Shown here: in pieces, positions 29,363-39,592 of the stretch
Position numbering within the stretch: the stretch's first letter is position 1
Layout: each line of letters opens with the position of its first letter
DNA from: Pseudomonadota bacterium
GTDB lineage: Bacteria; Pseudomonadota; Gammaproteobacteria; Steroidobacterales; Steroidobacteraceae
Direction of reading: 5' to 3'
Length of the DNA stretch: 64,000 nucleotides
Assembly: GCA_018241425.1 (NCBI GenBank)
Contig: JAFEDU010000005.1
Span: 1 to 64,000 of the forward strand
The notes under the pieces: generated by a model
The model's database searches: none
Told to the model about the DNA's origin: nothing
Seen by the model: the letters and a program-made list of their open reading frames with translations, nothing else
Program-made: the position numbers and the translations under genes

Positions 29363-31353
29363 GGGGCTCTCGCAGCGGCGCGCGGGCTGATCCCGAGCGC
29401 CTGTTCGATTTGGGCGGGGTCGTACACCCGGCCGCCCTTCATCACGAGGTCCACGCGGCCGAGGTCCTCGATGTGGGCTATCGGGTCGCCGTCGACCAGG
29501 ATCAGGTCGGCGAGCTTGCCGGGGGCGATGACGCCGCGCTCGAAGTCCGCGCCGATCACGTGCGCGGAGGTGAGGGTGGCCATGCGCAGCACCTCGGCTG
29601 CCGGGATGCCGGCGCGCACGTACAGCGCCAGCTCGTGGTGCAGCTCGTAGCCGGGGAAGGAGTCGGTGCCCGGGATCAGCGTGACGCCACCCTCGTGCAG
29701 GCCCTTGAGCAGCGCGAGCAGCGCCGGCAGGGCCGCGCGGTAGGCCTCTTCCTGGCCCTTCGGCACCGGCAGTGCCTGCGACAGCTGGCCGCGGCGCACC
29801 TGCGCCGGCAGGCGCGGCACGACGGCCTCGAGCCCGGGCGTGACCGCCGCCGGATCGCCGCAGAACATCGCCTCGAACACGTTGACGGTCGGGTCGAGTA
29901 CCGTGTGGTGCGCGCTCAAGTAACGGATGAACTCCTGCACCTGCGGCTTGTCGGGGCTGAGCTCGCGCGCGTGCGCCGCGACCGCCGTGAAGCGGTTCAT
30001 GTTGCGCGTGTCCTTCACTTCGTCGAAGAGGAAGTTGAGGACGATGAAGTTGATGTGCTGGATCTCGTCCGCGCCGCCCTCGACGAACTGCCGCGCCGTC
30101 ATGTAGGCGGGCACGTGCCCGCTGACGCGCAGGCCGCGCGCGTGCGCCGCATCGGCGATCACCGGCACCAGCTCCGGCGGGACCGAGGAGTAGATCTTGA
30201 TCTGGCCGTAGCCGTGATCGGCGTACCAGGCGACGTCCGCGAGCGCCTCGGCGGCGTTGCTGATGCGCATCTTGGTGGGGCCGGCGAAGGGACCGGCGCC
30301 GTCGATGATGCCGGCCTTCCACACGTGCGGCCCGAGTTCCTCGCCGGCGTCGAAGCGCGCGACCCGCTCGAGGAAGGCGTCGGTGTCGTTGGCCATGTCG
30401 CGGGCGCTGGTGATGCCGGTGGCGAGGTCGAGCGCGCCGGTGGTCTCGTCGAAGTGCTGGTGGTTGTCCCACAGGCCGGGCATCAGGAAGCGGCCGTGCG
30501 CCTCGATGATTTCCGCATCGGCGGGCACCGCGAAGCTGCCGTCGGGGGCGGCGCGCACGACGTGCGCCCCGCTCACCAGCACGCTCGAGCCTGCGCGCAC
30601 GCTGAGGTCGCGCGGATCGAACAGGCGCGCGCCGCGGATCAGGAGCGGCCGGCCCGGGTCGCGCGCCGCCGCGTGCGCAAGTGCGGCGGCCCAGGCGCTG
30701 CTCGCGGCCGCCTGCGCGTGCGTGAGCTCGGCGATGTGCGCTTGGCCTTCCGCACCCGTCACCACGAACCACCCGGAGATGAACGCCCCGGTCGCACCGG
30801 TCGCGGTCAGCCAGATGGGGTCGGGCGACAGGTCGAGGCCTGAGATCTCGTAGAGCTCGAGCCCCGCGACCGCGGCCCCGGGCACCTCGCGGATCGAGGC
30901 CTCGCCAGCGGGCAGGAGCCTGAGGCGATGGTCGGATGCCTTGAGCAGCGCGCGGGCGAGCACCCCCATGAACTCCGGCGGCGCATTGGCGGGCATGTAG
31001 AAGGCGTGATCCGCCGGCACGCCCTCGGCGTGCTCGCTGCGGTTGTGCCACGACGCCTTGCCACCGCGCAGCGCGAAGGTCTCGGTGACCTTGGCCTTCA
31101 TGTAGTCGTTGCCGCCGCCCTGGTACTGGACCGGGAGCCCGTCGGCATCGAGCGTCCAGGTGGCGGTGATGTGATCGCCGCGGCCGCGGTCATTGAAGGA
31201 AAACTCGGCGCGGGTTTGCGCGCCTGAGGTGGCGACCGTCTGGGAACCGGACGCGTTGCCCAGCAGCAGGATCGTGTCCGTGCGCGGCGCTGCGGCGTGC
31301 GCGAACGGCGCCGCGGCGAGCGCCGCCCACAGGGCCACTCGACCGCTGCGCAT
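29359..31353 (-). CDS. Exported amidohydrolase family protein
   Basis: 664 residues with an N-terminal signal peptide (about 1-22, ending AHA). Residues about 25-225 are a beta-rich domain with no family I can name. The amidohydrolase domain (about 230-650) has the metal-binding HxH in LWDNHQHF, further His in VSGHVPAYM and EIQHINF, and the Asp in GTDSFPG. The C-terminal strand ADLILVDGDPIAHI is typical of imidazolonepropionase/Xaa-Pro dipeptidase-like amidohydrolases. It likely hydrolyses a peptide-like or cyclic amide substrate in the periplasm. The ATG overlaps the ilvB stop by one base (TGATG) and its stop overlaps gloA by four, so it is part of the same transcript. Confidence 0.87.
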   Translation of the reverse strand: MRSGRVALWAALAAAPFAHAAAPRTDTILLLGNASGSQTVATSGAQTRAEFSFNDRGRGDHITATWTLDADGLPVQYQGGGNDYMKAKVTETFALRGGKASWHNRSEHAEGVPADHAFYMPANAPPEFMGVLARALLKASDHRLRLLPAGEASIREVPGAAVAGLELYEISGLDLSPDPIWLTATGATGAFISGWFVVTGAEGQAHIAELTHAQAAASSAWAAALAHAAARDPGRPLLIRGARLFDPRDLSVRAGSSVLVSGAHVVRAAPDGSFAVPADAEIIEAHGRFLMPGLWDNHQHFDETTGALDLATGITSARDMANDTDAFLERVARFDAGEELGPHVWKAGIIDGAGPFAGPTKMRISNAAEALADVAWYADHGYGQIKIYSSVPPELVPVIADAAHARGLRVSGHVPAYMTARQFVEGGADEIQHINFIVLNFLFDEVKDTRNMNRFTAVAAHARELSPDKPQVQEFIRYLSAHHTVLDPTVNVFEAMFCGDPAAVTPGLEAVVPRLPAQVRRGQLSQALPVPKGQEEAYRAALPALLALLKGLHEGGVTLIPGTDSFPGYELHHELALYVRAGIPAAEVLRMATLTSAHVIGADFERGVIAPGKLADLILVDGDPIAHIEDLGRVDLVMKGGRVYDPAQIEQALGISPRAAARAP

Positions 31354-33200
31354 CAGAACATCTCCGACGGGCCGGGCGTCTTGATGTCGACCGGGTGGCG
31401 CGAGGCGATGTGCTCCCCCGTGATCATCTCGTCGTAGGCCTGCCCCGGGCCGACCATCGGGTAGACACCCGCATCCGGGTCGATCATGACCTCGAGGAAG
31501 GCAGGGCCTGCGAAGGCGAGGAACTCGGCGATCACGCGCGGCACGTCGGCCTTCTTCTCCAGGCGCACCGCGTAGCGGAACCCGTCCGCCTGTGCGGCCT
31601 TCACGAAGTCCTTCTTGTGCAGCGACTTGTCGCTCGCGGACAGCCGCCCCTTGAAGAAGAGCTTCTGCCACTGCTTCACCATGCCGTCGCCGAAGTTGTT
31701 GAGCACCACGACCTTCACGGGCAGGTCGTAGGTGGTGGCGGTCTCCAGCTCGCCGATGTTCATGCGGATCGAGGAGTCCCCGTCGATGTCGATGACGAGG
31801 CGGCTGGGAACTGCGAACTGCGCGCCGATGGCGGCCGGCAGCCCGAACCCCATCGTGCCCATGCTGCCGGAGGTGAGCCACAGGCGCGGGGCCACGAAGT
31901 CACAGTACTGCGCGGCCCACATCTGGTGTTGCCCGACCCCGGTGGAGATGATCGCCTGGCCCTTGGTGTGCCGGTTGATCTCCTCGATCACGTAGTAGGG
32001 CTGGATCAGGCTGCTGTCGCGGTCGTAATTCATCGCGTGGGTCTGCTTGAGCGCGGCGAGCTCGGCCGCCCAGGCCGCGTAGTCCGGCGCGAAGCGCTGC
32101 GCGCGGCCGTGCGCGGTGAGTACCTCCAGCGCCGGGGCGAGCAGGCCGATGTGGCTCCACTGCACGCGCTTGACCTTGTTCACCTCGGCGCGGTCGACGT
32201 CCAGGTGCGCGATCGCCTTCGCCTTCGGGGCGAACTTGGCCGGGACGCCGGCCACGCGGTCGTCGAAGCGCGCGCCCACCGCGATCAGGAAGTCGCAGTC
32301 GTCGGCGGCGTAGTTGGCGAATGCCGCGCCGTGCATCCCGAGCATGCGCAGCGAGCCCTCGCGCGTGGTGTCGTAGGCCCCGATCCCCATGAGGGTGGTG
32401 ACCACCGGGATCCGGAAGGCGTCCGCGAAGGCGGTCAGGGCCGCGGCGGCATTGCCGTTGATGACGCCGCCGCCGGCGTAGATGAGCGGCCGCTTCGCCT
32501 CGCCGAGCAGCCCGAAGAAGCGCTGCGCGGCGGCCGGCTCCAGGGTCGCCGCTTCGAGCTCGCGCAGGCGCCGGCGGTAACCCGGGATGGGCAGCAGTCC
32601 CTCGCCGTGGAAGACGCCCTCCCAGTTCTGGACGTCCTTCGGGATGTCGATCACCACCGGTCCCGGGCGCCCGGTCCGGGCGATCTCGAAGGCGGTGCGC
32701 ACGGTCGCCTCGAGCTTCTGGGGGTCGGTGACCAGGAAGATGTGCTTGGCGATCGAGCCCATGATCGAGGGGACCGGGGCCTCCTGGAAGGCGTCGGTCC
32801 CGATGGCGGCACGGGCGACTTGGCCGCAAATCACGACAATCGGTATCGAATCTGCCATGCAGTCGCGCACGGGTGTAACAGTGTTGGTCGCCCCGGGTCC
32901 GGAAGTCACCAGGCACACCCCGACCTTGCCGCTCGCCCGGGCGTAGCCGGCCGCCATGAAGCCGGCCCCCTGCTCGTTGGCCGGCACGATCAGCGGGATC
33001 TCCGGCTCCTTCGCCTTGCGCGCCGCCTCGTTATAGAGGAACACCGCATCGTAGGTCGGCAGGATGGCGCCGCCGGAGTAGCCGAAGATGGCGGTGACGC
33101 CCTCGTCGGCAAGCACCTGCATGATCATGCGGGCGCCGGACATGGCCTGTCCGGCGAGCGGGTGCGCACCGGGGCGGGGCTGGATCACTGTGTCGGTCAT
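31353..33200 (-). CDS. ilvB: Acetolactate synthase, large (catalytic) subunit
   Basis: Thiamine diphosphate enzyme that makes 2-acetolactate or 2-aceto-2-hydroxybutanoate for valine, leucine and isoleucine. 615 residues from ATG 33200; a TTG seven codons upstream is possible, and no clear Shine-Dalgarno helps decide. The catalytic Glu is in PANEQGAGFMA, the FAD-binding region is in the middle, and the thiamine diphosphate motif runs from GDSSIRMN to VVLNNFGDG. The small subunit gene ilvN is divergent, 149 bases away, instead of downstream as in ilvIH and ilvBN operons. Downstream genes start within the ilvB stop codon, so ilvB heads a run of six genes, most with no amino-acid role. Confidence 0.94.
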   Translation of the reverse strand: MTDTVIQPRPGAHPLAGQAMSGARMIMQVLADEGVTAIFGYSGGAILPTYDAVFLYNEAARKAKEPEIPLIVPANEQGAGFMAAGYARASGKVGVCLVTSGPGATNTVTPVRDCMADSIPIVVICGQVARAAIGTDAFQEAPVPSIMGSIAKHIFLVTDPQKLEATVRTAFEIARTGRPGPVVIDIPKDVQNWEGVFHGEGLLPIPGYRRRLRELEAATLEPAAAQRFFGLLGEAKRPLIYAGGGVINGNAAAALTAFADAFRIPVVTTLMGIGAYDTTREGSLRMLGMHGAAFANYAADDCDFLIAVGARFDDRVAGVPAKFAPKAKAIAHLDVDRAEVNKVKRVQWSHIGLLAPALEVLTAHGRAQRFAPDYAAWAAELAALKQTHAMNYDRDSSLIQPYYVIEEINRHTKGQAIISTGVGQHQMWAAQYCDFVAPRLWLTSGSMGTMGFGLPAAIGAQFAVPSRLVIDIDGDSSIRMNIGELETATTYDLPVKVVVLNNFGDGMVKQWQKLFFKGRLSASDKSLHKKDFVKAAQADGFRYAVRLEKKADVPRVIAEFLAFAGPAFLEVMIDPDAGVYPMVGPGQAYDEMITGEHIASRHPVDIKTPGPSEMF

Positions 33201-33349
33201 GGGCGCGCTTTTAGGACTCAAGGCTCGAGCCGTTTCTTGGGAAAACCACGAGGAATCGGGAAGGCTAGCAGCTTGGCCTCATGGTGCAAACTTCACGCCT
33301 TCCTTTATCCTGCGTACGTTTCCTCACGCTATCTCCGCCGTCGAGTTCC
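33201..33349. promoter_or_regulatory. Shared divergent control region of ilvB and ilvN
   Basis: This 149-base gap must hold both promoters. No leader peptide with runs of Val, Leu or Ile codons is visible, so classic attenuation is not supported. No confident operator was found. Confidence 0.5.
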
Positions 33350-33865
33350 ATGCGCCACATCATCGCCGTCTACCTGCAGAACGAGGCCGGGGCCCTGACC
33401 CGCGTCGCGGGCCTGTTCTCCACCCGGGGCTACAACATCGAGTCGCTCTCGGTCGCCCCCACCGACGACCCCACCGTCTCGCGCCTCACGCTGGTCACGA
33501 CCGGCTCGGACGCCGTGATCCAGCAGATCGCCAACCAGCTGCACAAGCTCGTGGACGTGGTCGACGTGCTCGACATGACCCGCGGGGAGCACGTCGAGCG
33601 GGAACTGGTGCTCCTCAAGCTCAAGGTCGGTGACGGCCAGGCGGACGCGGTGCGGGGCCTGGTGGTGCGCGCCGGCGGCCGGGTGCTGGACCCGGCGATG
33701 GACGGCTTCATCGTCGAGCTCACCGCGAGCGAGGCCGAGATCAACGGCTTCATCGGCGAGCTCAAGCGGCGCGCCGAGCTCACCGACGTGGTGCGCAGCG
33801 GGGCGCTCGGCATCAGCCGCAGCGCCCGCATGGTCCGCGCCCGTCCCGCACCCGTCGCAGGCTGA
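33350..33865 (+). CDS. ilvN: Acetolactate synthase, small (regulatory) subunit
   Basis: 171 residues. The N-terminal ACT domain (about 2-78) has the valine-binding type segment HIIAVYLQNEAGALTRVAGLFSTRGYN in the usual place, and the C-terminal ALS_ss_C domain (about 84-160) has LVVRAGGRVLDPAMDGFIVE-like sequence. Length and layout match E. coli IlvH (163 residues), so it should activate IlvB and give it valine feedback inhibition. The ATG 33350 gives the normal family start. It is transcribed away from ilvB. Confidence 0.95.
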   Translation: MRHIIAVYLQNEAGALTRVAGLFSTRGYNIESLSVAPTDDPTVSRLTLVTTGSDAVIQQIANQLHKLVDVVDVLDMTRGEHVERELVLLKLKVGDGQADAVRGLVVRAGGRVLDPAMDGFIVELTASEAEINGFIGELKRRAELTDVVRSGALGISRSARMVRARPAPVAG

Positions 33866-33985
33866 CCTCGCTTAGGCCCGTCCGGGCGTCCGGCGCGGCT
33901 CCGGTGCCGGCGACTTCTGGAACAATGCTGCGCCATCGCAGGGCCGCGCATCGACGGCCCGCCATGCATCCGAAGGGAACCGCCC

Positions 33986-36637
33986 ATGATCCGTCTCATC
34001 ACCGCCGCCTTTGCCCTGGCGCTCGCGCCCTACGTCCTCGCCGCCCCGTCCGGTGCCCCGGAAGGCCGCCTGCCCGACACCGTAACCCCCAGCCATTACC
34101 GGCTTGCGCTCACGATCGATCCCCGCAAGGACCAGTTCGAGGGCGCGACGACCATCGACATCGACCTCCATGCCGCCACCTCCGTCATCTGGCTGCATGG
34201 GCTCGGTCTTAAGGTAAAAACGGCGACGATCGAGGCTAATAGCCACACGATCACGGCAAAATACGAAGAGGTCGATCACGACACCGGCGTTGCGAAGCTG
34301 ACTGCCGCGGCCCCCGTGCCCGCCGGCCAAGCGGTGCTGAAGATCGAGTACAGCGCCCCCTTCCAGGACTCCCCGCAGGGCCTCTACCGCAACAAGATCG
34401 GGGACGACTGGTACGCCTTCACTCAGTTTGAGGCCATCGACGCGCGCCGCGCCTTCCCCTCCTTCGACGAGCCGCGGTTCAAGACGCCCTTCGACGTGAC
34501 CATCACCACCCACGGGGGAGACCTCGCCGTCACCAACGGGGCCGAGGTCAAGGCCCAGAAGTCCCCCGGGGCGCAGGTCTGGACCTTCCAGACCACGAGG
34601 CCGCTACCCACCTACCTGGTCGCCTTCGCGGTCGGCCCGCTGCAGGTGGTCGAGGGCGTGGTGCCGCCCAACGCGGTGCGCCACACGCCGCTGCCGCTGC
34701 GGGTGATCGGGCCCAAGGGCGACCCGAAGCGCTATCAGTTCGCGCTCGAGCAGTCGCCCGAGCTCATCCGGCGCCTCGAGAGCTACTTCGGCATCGCCTT
34801 CCCGTACCCGAAGATCGACCTCATCGCCTCGCCGCACCACACCGGGGCGATGGAGAACGCCGGCGCGATCATCTTCGAGGAGGATCTCATCGCCTTCGAG
34901 CATCCCCCGACGCCGCGCGAGGAGATCAACTTCGGCACCGTCACCGCGCACGAGCTCGCGCACCAGTGGTTCGGGGACCTGGTGACCCCGGCCTGGTGGG
35001 ACGACATCTGGCTCAACGAGTCATTCGCCGAGTGGATGGGCAGCAAGATCGCCGACGAGTGGCGCCCCAAGCTCGGCATCGAGCAGGAGCAGCTCGACGG
35101 CACGCTGCAGGCGATGAACACCGACGCGCTGCGCGCCGGGCGCCCCATCCACCAGCCGGTGGAGACCAACCTCGGGATCTCCTCGACCTTCGATGACATC
35201 ACCTACCAGAAGGGCGCGGGCGTCATCGGCATGGTCGAGTCCTACCTCGGCACCGAGCGCTTCCAGAAGGGCGTGCGCCTGCACCTCACGCGCCACGCCT
35301 ACGGCACGGCCACCGCGGCGGAGTTCTTCCGCGCCATGGCCGAGGGCAGCGGTGACCCGGCGGTGATCGAGGCCTTCGAGTCGTTCGTGAACCAGCCCGG
35401 CGTGCCGCTCGTGAGCGTGGCCCGCGCCGCCGACGGGAGCCTCAAGCTCACGCAGTCGCGCTACCGGCCGCTCGGGCCCGGAGCCGACGGCACCGCGCTC
35501 ACCTGGAAGATCCCGTTCTGCGCCTCCTTCTACCCCGCCGCGGGCTCACCGGCCAAGCAGTGCACCATGCTCGCAACCCCGACCGGCACGCTCGCGGTCC
35601 CGGCCGCCCTCAAGGGCGCGACCGTGCACCCGAACGCGCAGGGCGCGGGCTACTACCGCTTCGCGGTCGATGCGGACCTGTGGCACGCGCTGCTGACGCG
35701 TTCCGCGCAGCTGCCGCCGCGCGAGTCGGTAACGCTCGCCGACAGCGCCTCGGCCGCACTCGATGCCGGCAAGCTCTCCTTCGCCGGGTTCTACGAGGCG
35801 GCGCAGGCGCTCGCGGCCCACCCGGACCGCACCACGGCCCTCAGCCTCGGTTACCGCCTGGATACCCTGCACGATCGCCTCGCGACGCCCGCGGAGCAGC
35901 CGCTCATCGAGCACGCGCTGGTGTCGCTCTACGGTCCGCGGCTCGCCAGGCTCGGCTATGACGCGAGCCCCGGTCGCTACGCCTCCGACCCGCCCGAGCA
36001 GCAGCTGCTGCGCCGCCAGCTGATCGGCCTCGTTGCCCTCAGCGGCCGCGATCCGGCCGTGCGTGCCGCGCTGGTGCCGTTCGCCGAGCACTCCCTGAAC
36101 GACCCGACGCGGGTGGAACCACTGTTCCGCTGGCGCGTGTGGGCGGTCGGCATCCAGGAGCGCGGCGCGGCGGTGTTCGGGCCGCTCAAGGCCCTGAGCG
36201 TGGGGCGCGATGCGCAGGTGCGCACGGATGCCGGCATCGCGGTGGGCTACACCGAGGGCCCGGCGCTCGTGAAGCAGGCGCTGGACTTCAGCCTCGACCC
36301 GCAGCTCGATCCGGGTAGCGCGGGCCGCATCGTGTTCCTGGCGGTGGGGAACCCCCGCACCCGCGAGGTCGCGTGGAAGTGGCTCGATGCGCACGAAGCC
36401 GCCGCGGTCGGGCGCCTGCCCGTGATGTTCCAGGCCGCCGCGTTCGCATCGCTGGGCAACAGCTTCTGCAGCGCCGCGGAGCGCGCCTCGTTCGAGACCG
36501 TGCTCGGCAACAAGCTCAAGCCGCTGAACGGCGGCGACATCGCCGTCGGGCGCGCGCTCGAGAGCATCGACGACTGCATCGCGCTGCGCGCCTCCCTCGG
36601 CGACAGCATCACGCGCACGCTCAAGGCGGCACACTGA
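33986..36637 (+). CDS. Exported M1 family aminopeptidase
   Basis: 883 residues with a signal peptide (about 1-19, ending VLA). The exopeptidase motif GAMEN is at 287-291 and the zinc site HELAH at 322-326, followed by Glu in LNESFAEW. A C-terminal ERAP1-like helical domain (about 560-880) is present. This is the build of aminopeptidase N/puromycin-sensitive types, here sent to the periplasm, where it would trim N-terminal residues from peptides. AAGGGAA before ATG 33986 supports the start. It and the exported M3 peptidase suggest an active periplasmic peptide-degrading capacity. Confidence 0.93.
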   Translation: MIRLITAAFALALAPYVLAAPSGAPEGRLPDTVTPSHYRLALTIDPRKDQFEGATTIDIDLHAATSVIWLHGLGLKVKTATIEANSHTITAKYEEVDHDTGVAKLTAAAPVPAGQAVLKIEYSAPFQDSPQGLYRNKIGDDWYAFTQFEAIDARRAFPSFDEPRFKTPFDVTITTHGGDLAVTNGAEVKAQKSPGAQVWTFQTTRPLPTYLVAFAVGPLQVVEGVVPPNAVRHTPLPLRVIGPKGDPKRYQFALEQSPELIRRLESYFGIAFPYPKIDLIASPHHTGAMENAGAIIFEEDLIAFEHPPTPREEINFGTVTAHELAHQWFGDLVTPAWWDDIWLNESFAEWMGSKIADEWRPKLGIEQEQLDGTLQAMNTDALRAGRPIHQPVETNLGISSTFDDITYQKGAGVIGMVESYLGTERFQKGVRLHLTRHAYGTATAAEFFRAMAEGSGDPAVIEAFESFVNQPGVPLVSVARAADGSLKLTQSRYRPLGPGADGTALTWKIPFCASFYPAAGSPAKQCTMLATPTGTLAVPAALKGATVHPNAQGAGYYRFAVDADLWHALLTRSAQLPPRESVTLADSASAALDAGKLSFAGFYEAAQALAAHPDRTTALSLGYRLDTLHDRLATPAEQPLIEHALVSLYGPRLARLGYDASPGRYASDPPEQQLLRRQLIGLVALSGRDPAVRAALVPFAEHSLNDPTRVEPLFRWRVWAVGIQERGAAVFGPLKALSVGRDAQVRTDAGIAVGYTEGPALVKQALDFSLDPQLDPGSAGRIVFLAVGNPRTREVAWKWLDAHEAAAVGRLPVMFQAAAFASLGNSFCSAAERASFETVLGNKLKPLNGGDIAVGRALESIDDCIALRASLGDSITRTLKAAH

Positions 36638-36641
36638 AACG

Positions 36642-36678
36642 ATCCCGCCGCCGCATCGGCGCGATGCGGCGGCGGGAT
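36642..36678. terminator. Strong bidirectional hairpin between convergent genes
   Basis: ATCCCGCCGCCGCAT and ATGCGGCGGCGGGAT form a perfect 15-base-pair stem around a 7-base loop. It fills the 56-base gap between the stops of the M1 aminopeptidase and quinone oxidoreductase genes and probably ends transcription from both sides. No long T run follows. Confidence 0.65.
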
Positions 36679-36693
36679 ACTTCCGGCAGCTTC

Positions 36694-37668
36694 CTAGGGA
36701 ATCAGTACCGAGGCACCGGTGGTGCGGCGGCCCTCGAGGTCGCGGTGGGCGTTCGCCGCCTCGGCGAGCCGGTAGCGCTGGCCGATGACCACCTTCACCT
36801 TCCTGGACTTCACGGCGGCGAACAGCTCGCGCGCGCCGGACTCGAGCTCGTCCCGCGTCGCGATGTAGTTGAAGAGCGTCGGGCGGGTGAGGAACAGCGA
36901 GCCGCGGCGTGACAGCTCCAGCGGGCTGATGGCGGGCGGCGGACCCGAGGCATTGCCGTAGCTCACCATGATGCCGAGCCGGCGGATGCAGTCGAGCGAC
37001 TCCATGAAGGTGTCCTTGCCGACCCCGTCGTACACCGCCGCGACCCCGGCTCCCCGGGTCGCGGCCTTGACGCCCGCAACCAGCTCGTCGCGCCCGGAAA
37101 TCAGCACCTGCCGGCAGCCGAGCTTCTTCGCGATCTCGGCCTTGGCCTCGCTTCCGACCACGCCGATGACCTTCGCGCCCAGGGCCTTCGCCCACTGGGT
37201 GAGGATCGAGCCGACGCCGCCGGCGGCGGCGTGCACCAGGATGAAGTCGCCCTTTTGCACGCGGTAGGTGCGCCGGATGAGGAAGTGCGCGGTGAGTCCC
37301 TTGAGCATGAGCGCTGCGGCCTGCTCGTCGGAGACGCCGGCGGGGATCTTCACCAGCCGCTCGGCCGGCACGTTGCGCAGCTCGCTGTAGGCCCCCGGGG
37401 TGCTGAACACGTAGGCCACGCGGTCGCCGGCCTTCAGTCCCCGCACGCCGCGGCCGAGCGCCACGACCACGCCGGCAGCCTCGCGCCCGAGCCCCGAGGG
37501 CAGCGGGGTCGGATAGAGGCCGGTGCGGTCGTAGACGTCGATGTAGTTGACCCCGAGCGCGGTGTGCCGCACCTGCACCTCGTGCGGGGCGGGCTTGCCC
37601 GGGTCGGACTCCTCGAGGCGCAGCACCTCGGGGCCGCCGTGCTCGTGGAAGCGGATGGCGAGCGGCAT
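36694..37668 (-). CDS. NADPH:quinone oxidoreductase, zinc-free MDR family
   Basis: 324 residues from ATG 37668, which gives the family start MPLAIRFHEHGGPEVL; another ATG five codons earlier is possible. The dinucleotide-binding motif AAAGGVG (about 150) and the segment GVNYIDVYDRTGLYP are typical of QOR (E. coli Qor, 327 residues). Zinc-ligand cysteines of alcohol dehydrogenases are absent. It should reduce quinones with NADPH in the cytosol. It is convergent with the M1 peptidase gene and 63 bases downstream of the P-II gene. Confidence 0.92.
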   Translation of the reverse strand: MPLAIRFHEHGGPEVLRLEESDPGKPAPHEVQVRHTALGVNYIDVYDRTGLYPTPLPSGLGREAAGVVVALGRGVRGLKAGDRVAYVFSTPGAYSELRNVPAERLVKIPAGVSDEQAAALMLKGLTAHFLIRRTYRVQKGDFILVHAAAGGVGSILTQWAKALGAKVIGVVGSEAKAEIAKKLGCRQVLISGRDELVAGVKAATRGAGVAAVYDGVGKDTFMESLDCIRRLGIMVSYGNASGPPPAISPLELSRRGSLFLTRPTLFNYIATRDELESGARELFAAVKSRKVKVVIGQRYRLAEAANAHRDLEGRRTTGASVLIP

Positions 37669-37731
37669 GGTGGACACGAGCATAGCCCGCGCGCGGCCCG
37701 GCGGGGTAAGACCCTTTGGGGAGAGGCGCCG

Positions 37732-38265
<534 letters not shown>

Positions 38266-38281
38266 CTATTCTTCGCCGGCG

Positions 38282-39505
38282 ATGTACCAGGACATCCTCA
38301 TTGTCGGGGCCGGACAGGCCGCGATCCAGACCATCGATACCCTGCGCAAGCGGGGCTATACCGGGCGCCTCACCCTGGTCGGGGATGAGCCCTGGCTGCC
38401 CTACCAGCGCCCGCCGCTGTCCAAGAAGTACCTGGCCGGGAACCTGGAGCGTGAGCGCCTCCTCATCCGCCCGGCCTCCTTCTTCTCCGAGCATGGCGTG
38501 ACGACGCACCTCGGGCGCCGGGTCGCCGAGATCGCCCCCCACCACCGCCACGTGCGGCTGGAGGACGGGCTCGTGCTGCCCTTCGACGCCCTGCTGCTCG
38601 CGACCGGCAGCCGCCCGCGCAGGCTTAACGTGCCGGGCGCGGACCTGCCCGGGATCCACACCCTGCGCAGCATCGCCGACGTCGATCGCATCCGCACCGA
38701 GTGTGTCGCGGGCGCGCGCATGGTCGTGATCGGCGGGGGCTACATCGGGCTCGAGGTGGCCGCCACGGCGCGCGAGCTCGGGCTCGAGGTGACCGTGCTG
38801 GAGATGGCCGAGCGCGTGCTGAGCCGCGTCACCTGCCCGCAGATTTCCGCCTTCTACACCGCCGAGCACGCACGCGCGGGCGTGCGCACCCACTGCGGCG
38901 TGCGGCTGCGCGCGCTGCATGCTGACCCGGCGAGCGGGCGCGTGAGCCGCGTGCTCACGGAGGGCGGCGAGGAATTCCCGGCGGACCTGGTGATCGCAGG
39001 CGTCGGCGTCGTCCCGGCGGACGAGCTCGCGCGCGCCGCCGGAATCGACTGCGAGAACGGCATCGTCACCGACGGCTTCTGCCGCACCAGTGCCGCGGAT
39101 GTCTATGCCGCCGGTGACTGCGCGAGTCACCTGAACCGGCAGTACGGCCGCCACCTGCGGCTGGAGTCGGTCGACAACGCGTTCGAGCAGGGCACGACGG
39201 TCGCGCTGAACCTGCTCGGTGCGCCCACGCCGCACGACAAGCTGCCCTGGTTCTGGTCGGACCAGTACGACCTGAAGCTCATCATCGTCGGGGTCAACCA
39301 CGGCTACGACCGGGTGGTGCTGCGGGGCGATCCCTCGACCCGCGCCTTCAGTGCCTGCTACCTCAGGGGCGGGGAGTTCGTCGCGATCGACGCGGTCAAT
39401 GCGCCGAAGGACCAGATGGCGGCCCGCAAGCTCATCGCCGCCCACGCGCGTCCCGACCTTGCCAGGCTCGCGGACCCGGCGGTCGCGCTCAAGGACTGCG
39501 TCTGA
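38282..39505 (+). CDS. FAD-dependent NAD(P)H:ferredoxin reductase-like oxidoreductase
   Basis: 407 residues with two Rossmann motifs: VGAGQAAIQ (about 7-15, FAD) and IGGGYIGLEVA (about 150-160, NAD). The ATG-type motif DALLLATGSRPR and the FAD-binding DVYAAGDCASH are typical of rubredoxin/ferredoxin reductases of the BenD, PdR and RhlB type. A C-terminal reductase domain (about 320-400) is present. Such proteins pass electrons from NAD(P)H to a 2Fe-2S ferredoxin for oxygenases or P450s, but no oxygenase or ferredoxin gene is nearby. It is divergent from the P-II gene; the gap holds the nitrogen-control sites. Confidence 0.87.
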   Translation: MYQDILIVGAGQAAIQTIDTLRKRGYTGRLTLVGDEPWLPYQRPPLSKKYLAGNLERERLLIRPASFFSEHGVTTHLGRRVAEIAPHHRHVRLEDGLVLPFDALLLATGSRPRRLNVPGADLPGIHTLRSIADVDRIRTECVAGARMVVIGGGYIGLEVAATARELGLEVTVLEMAERVLSRVTCPQISAFYTAEHARAGVRTHCGVRLRALHADPASGRVSRVLTEGGEEFPADLVIAGVGVVPADELARAAGIDCENGIVTDGFCRTSAADVYAAGDCASHLNRQYGRHLRLESVDNAFEQGTTVALNLLGAPTPHDKLPWFWSDQYDLKLIIVGVNHGYDRVVLRGDPSTRAFSACYLRGGEFVAIDAVNAPKDQMAARKLIAAHARPDLARLADPAVALKDCV

Positions 39506-39592
39506 GGCCATGAGGCCACGCGGCCGGGCTGGGACGGCGCTCACGGTCCGCGCGCCGCCTTTCGCACACGCTGGCGGCCTGGAGGATGTGTC

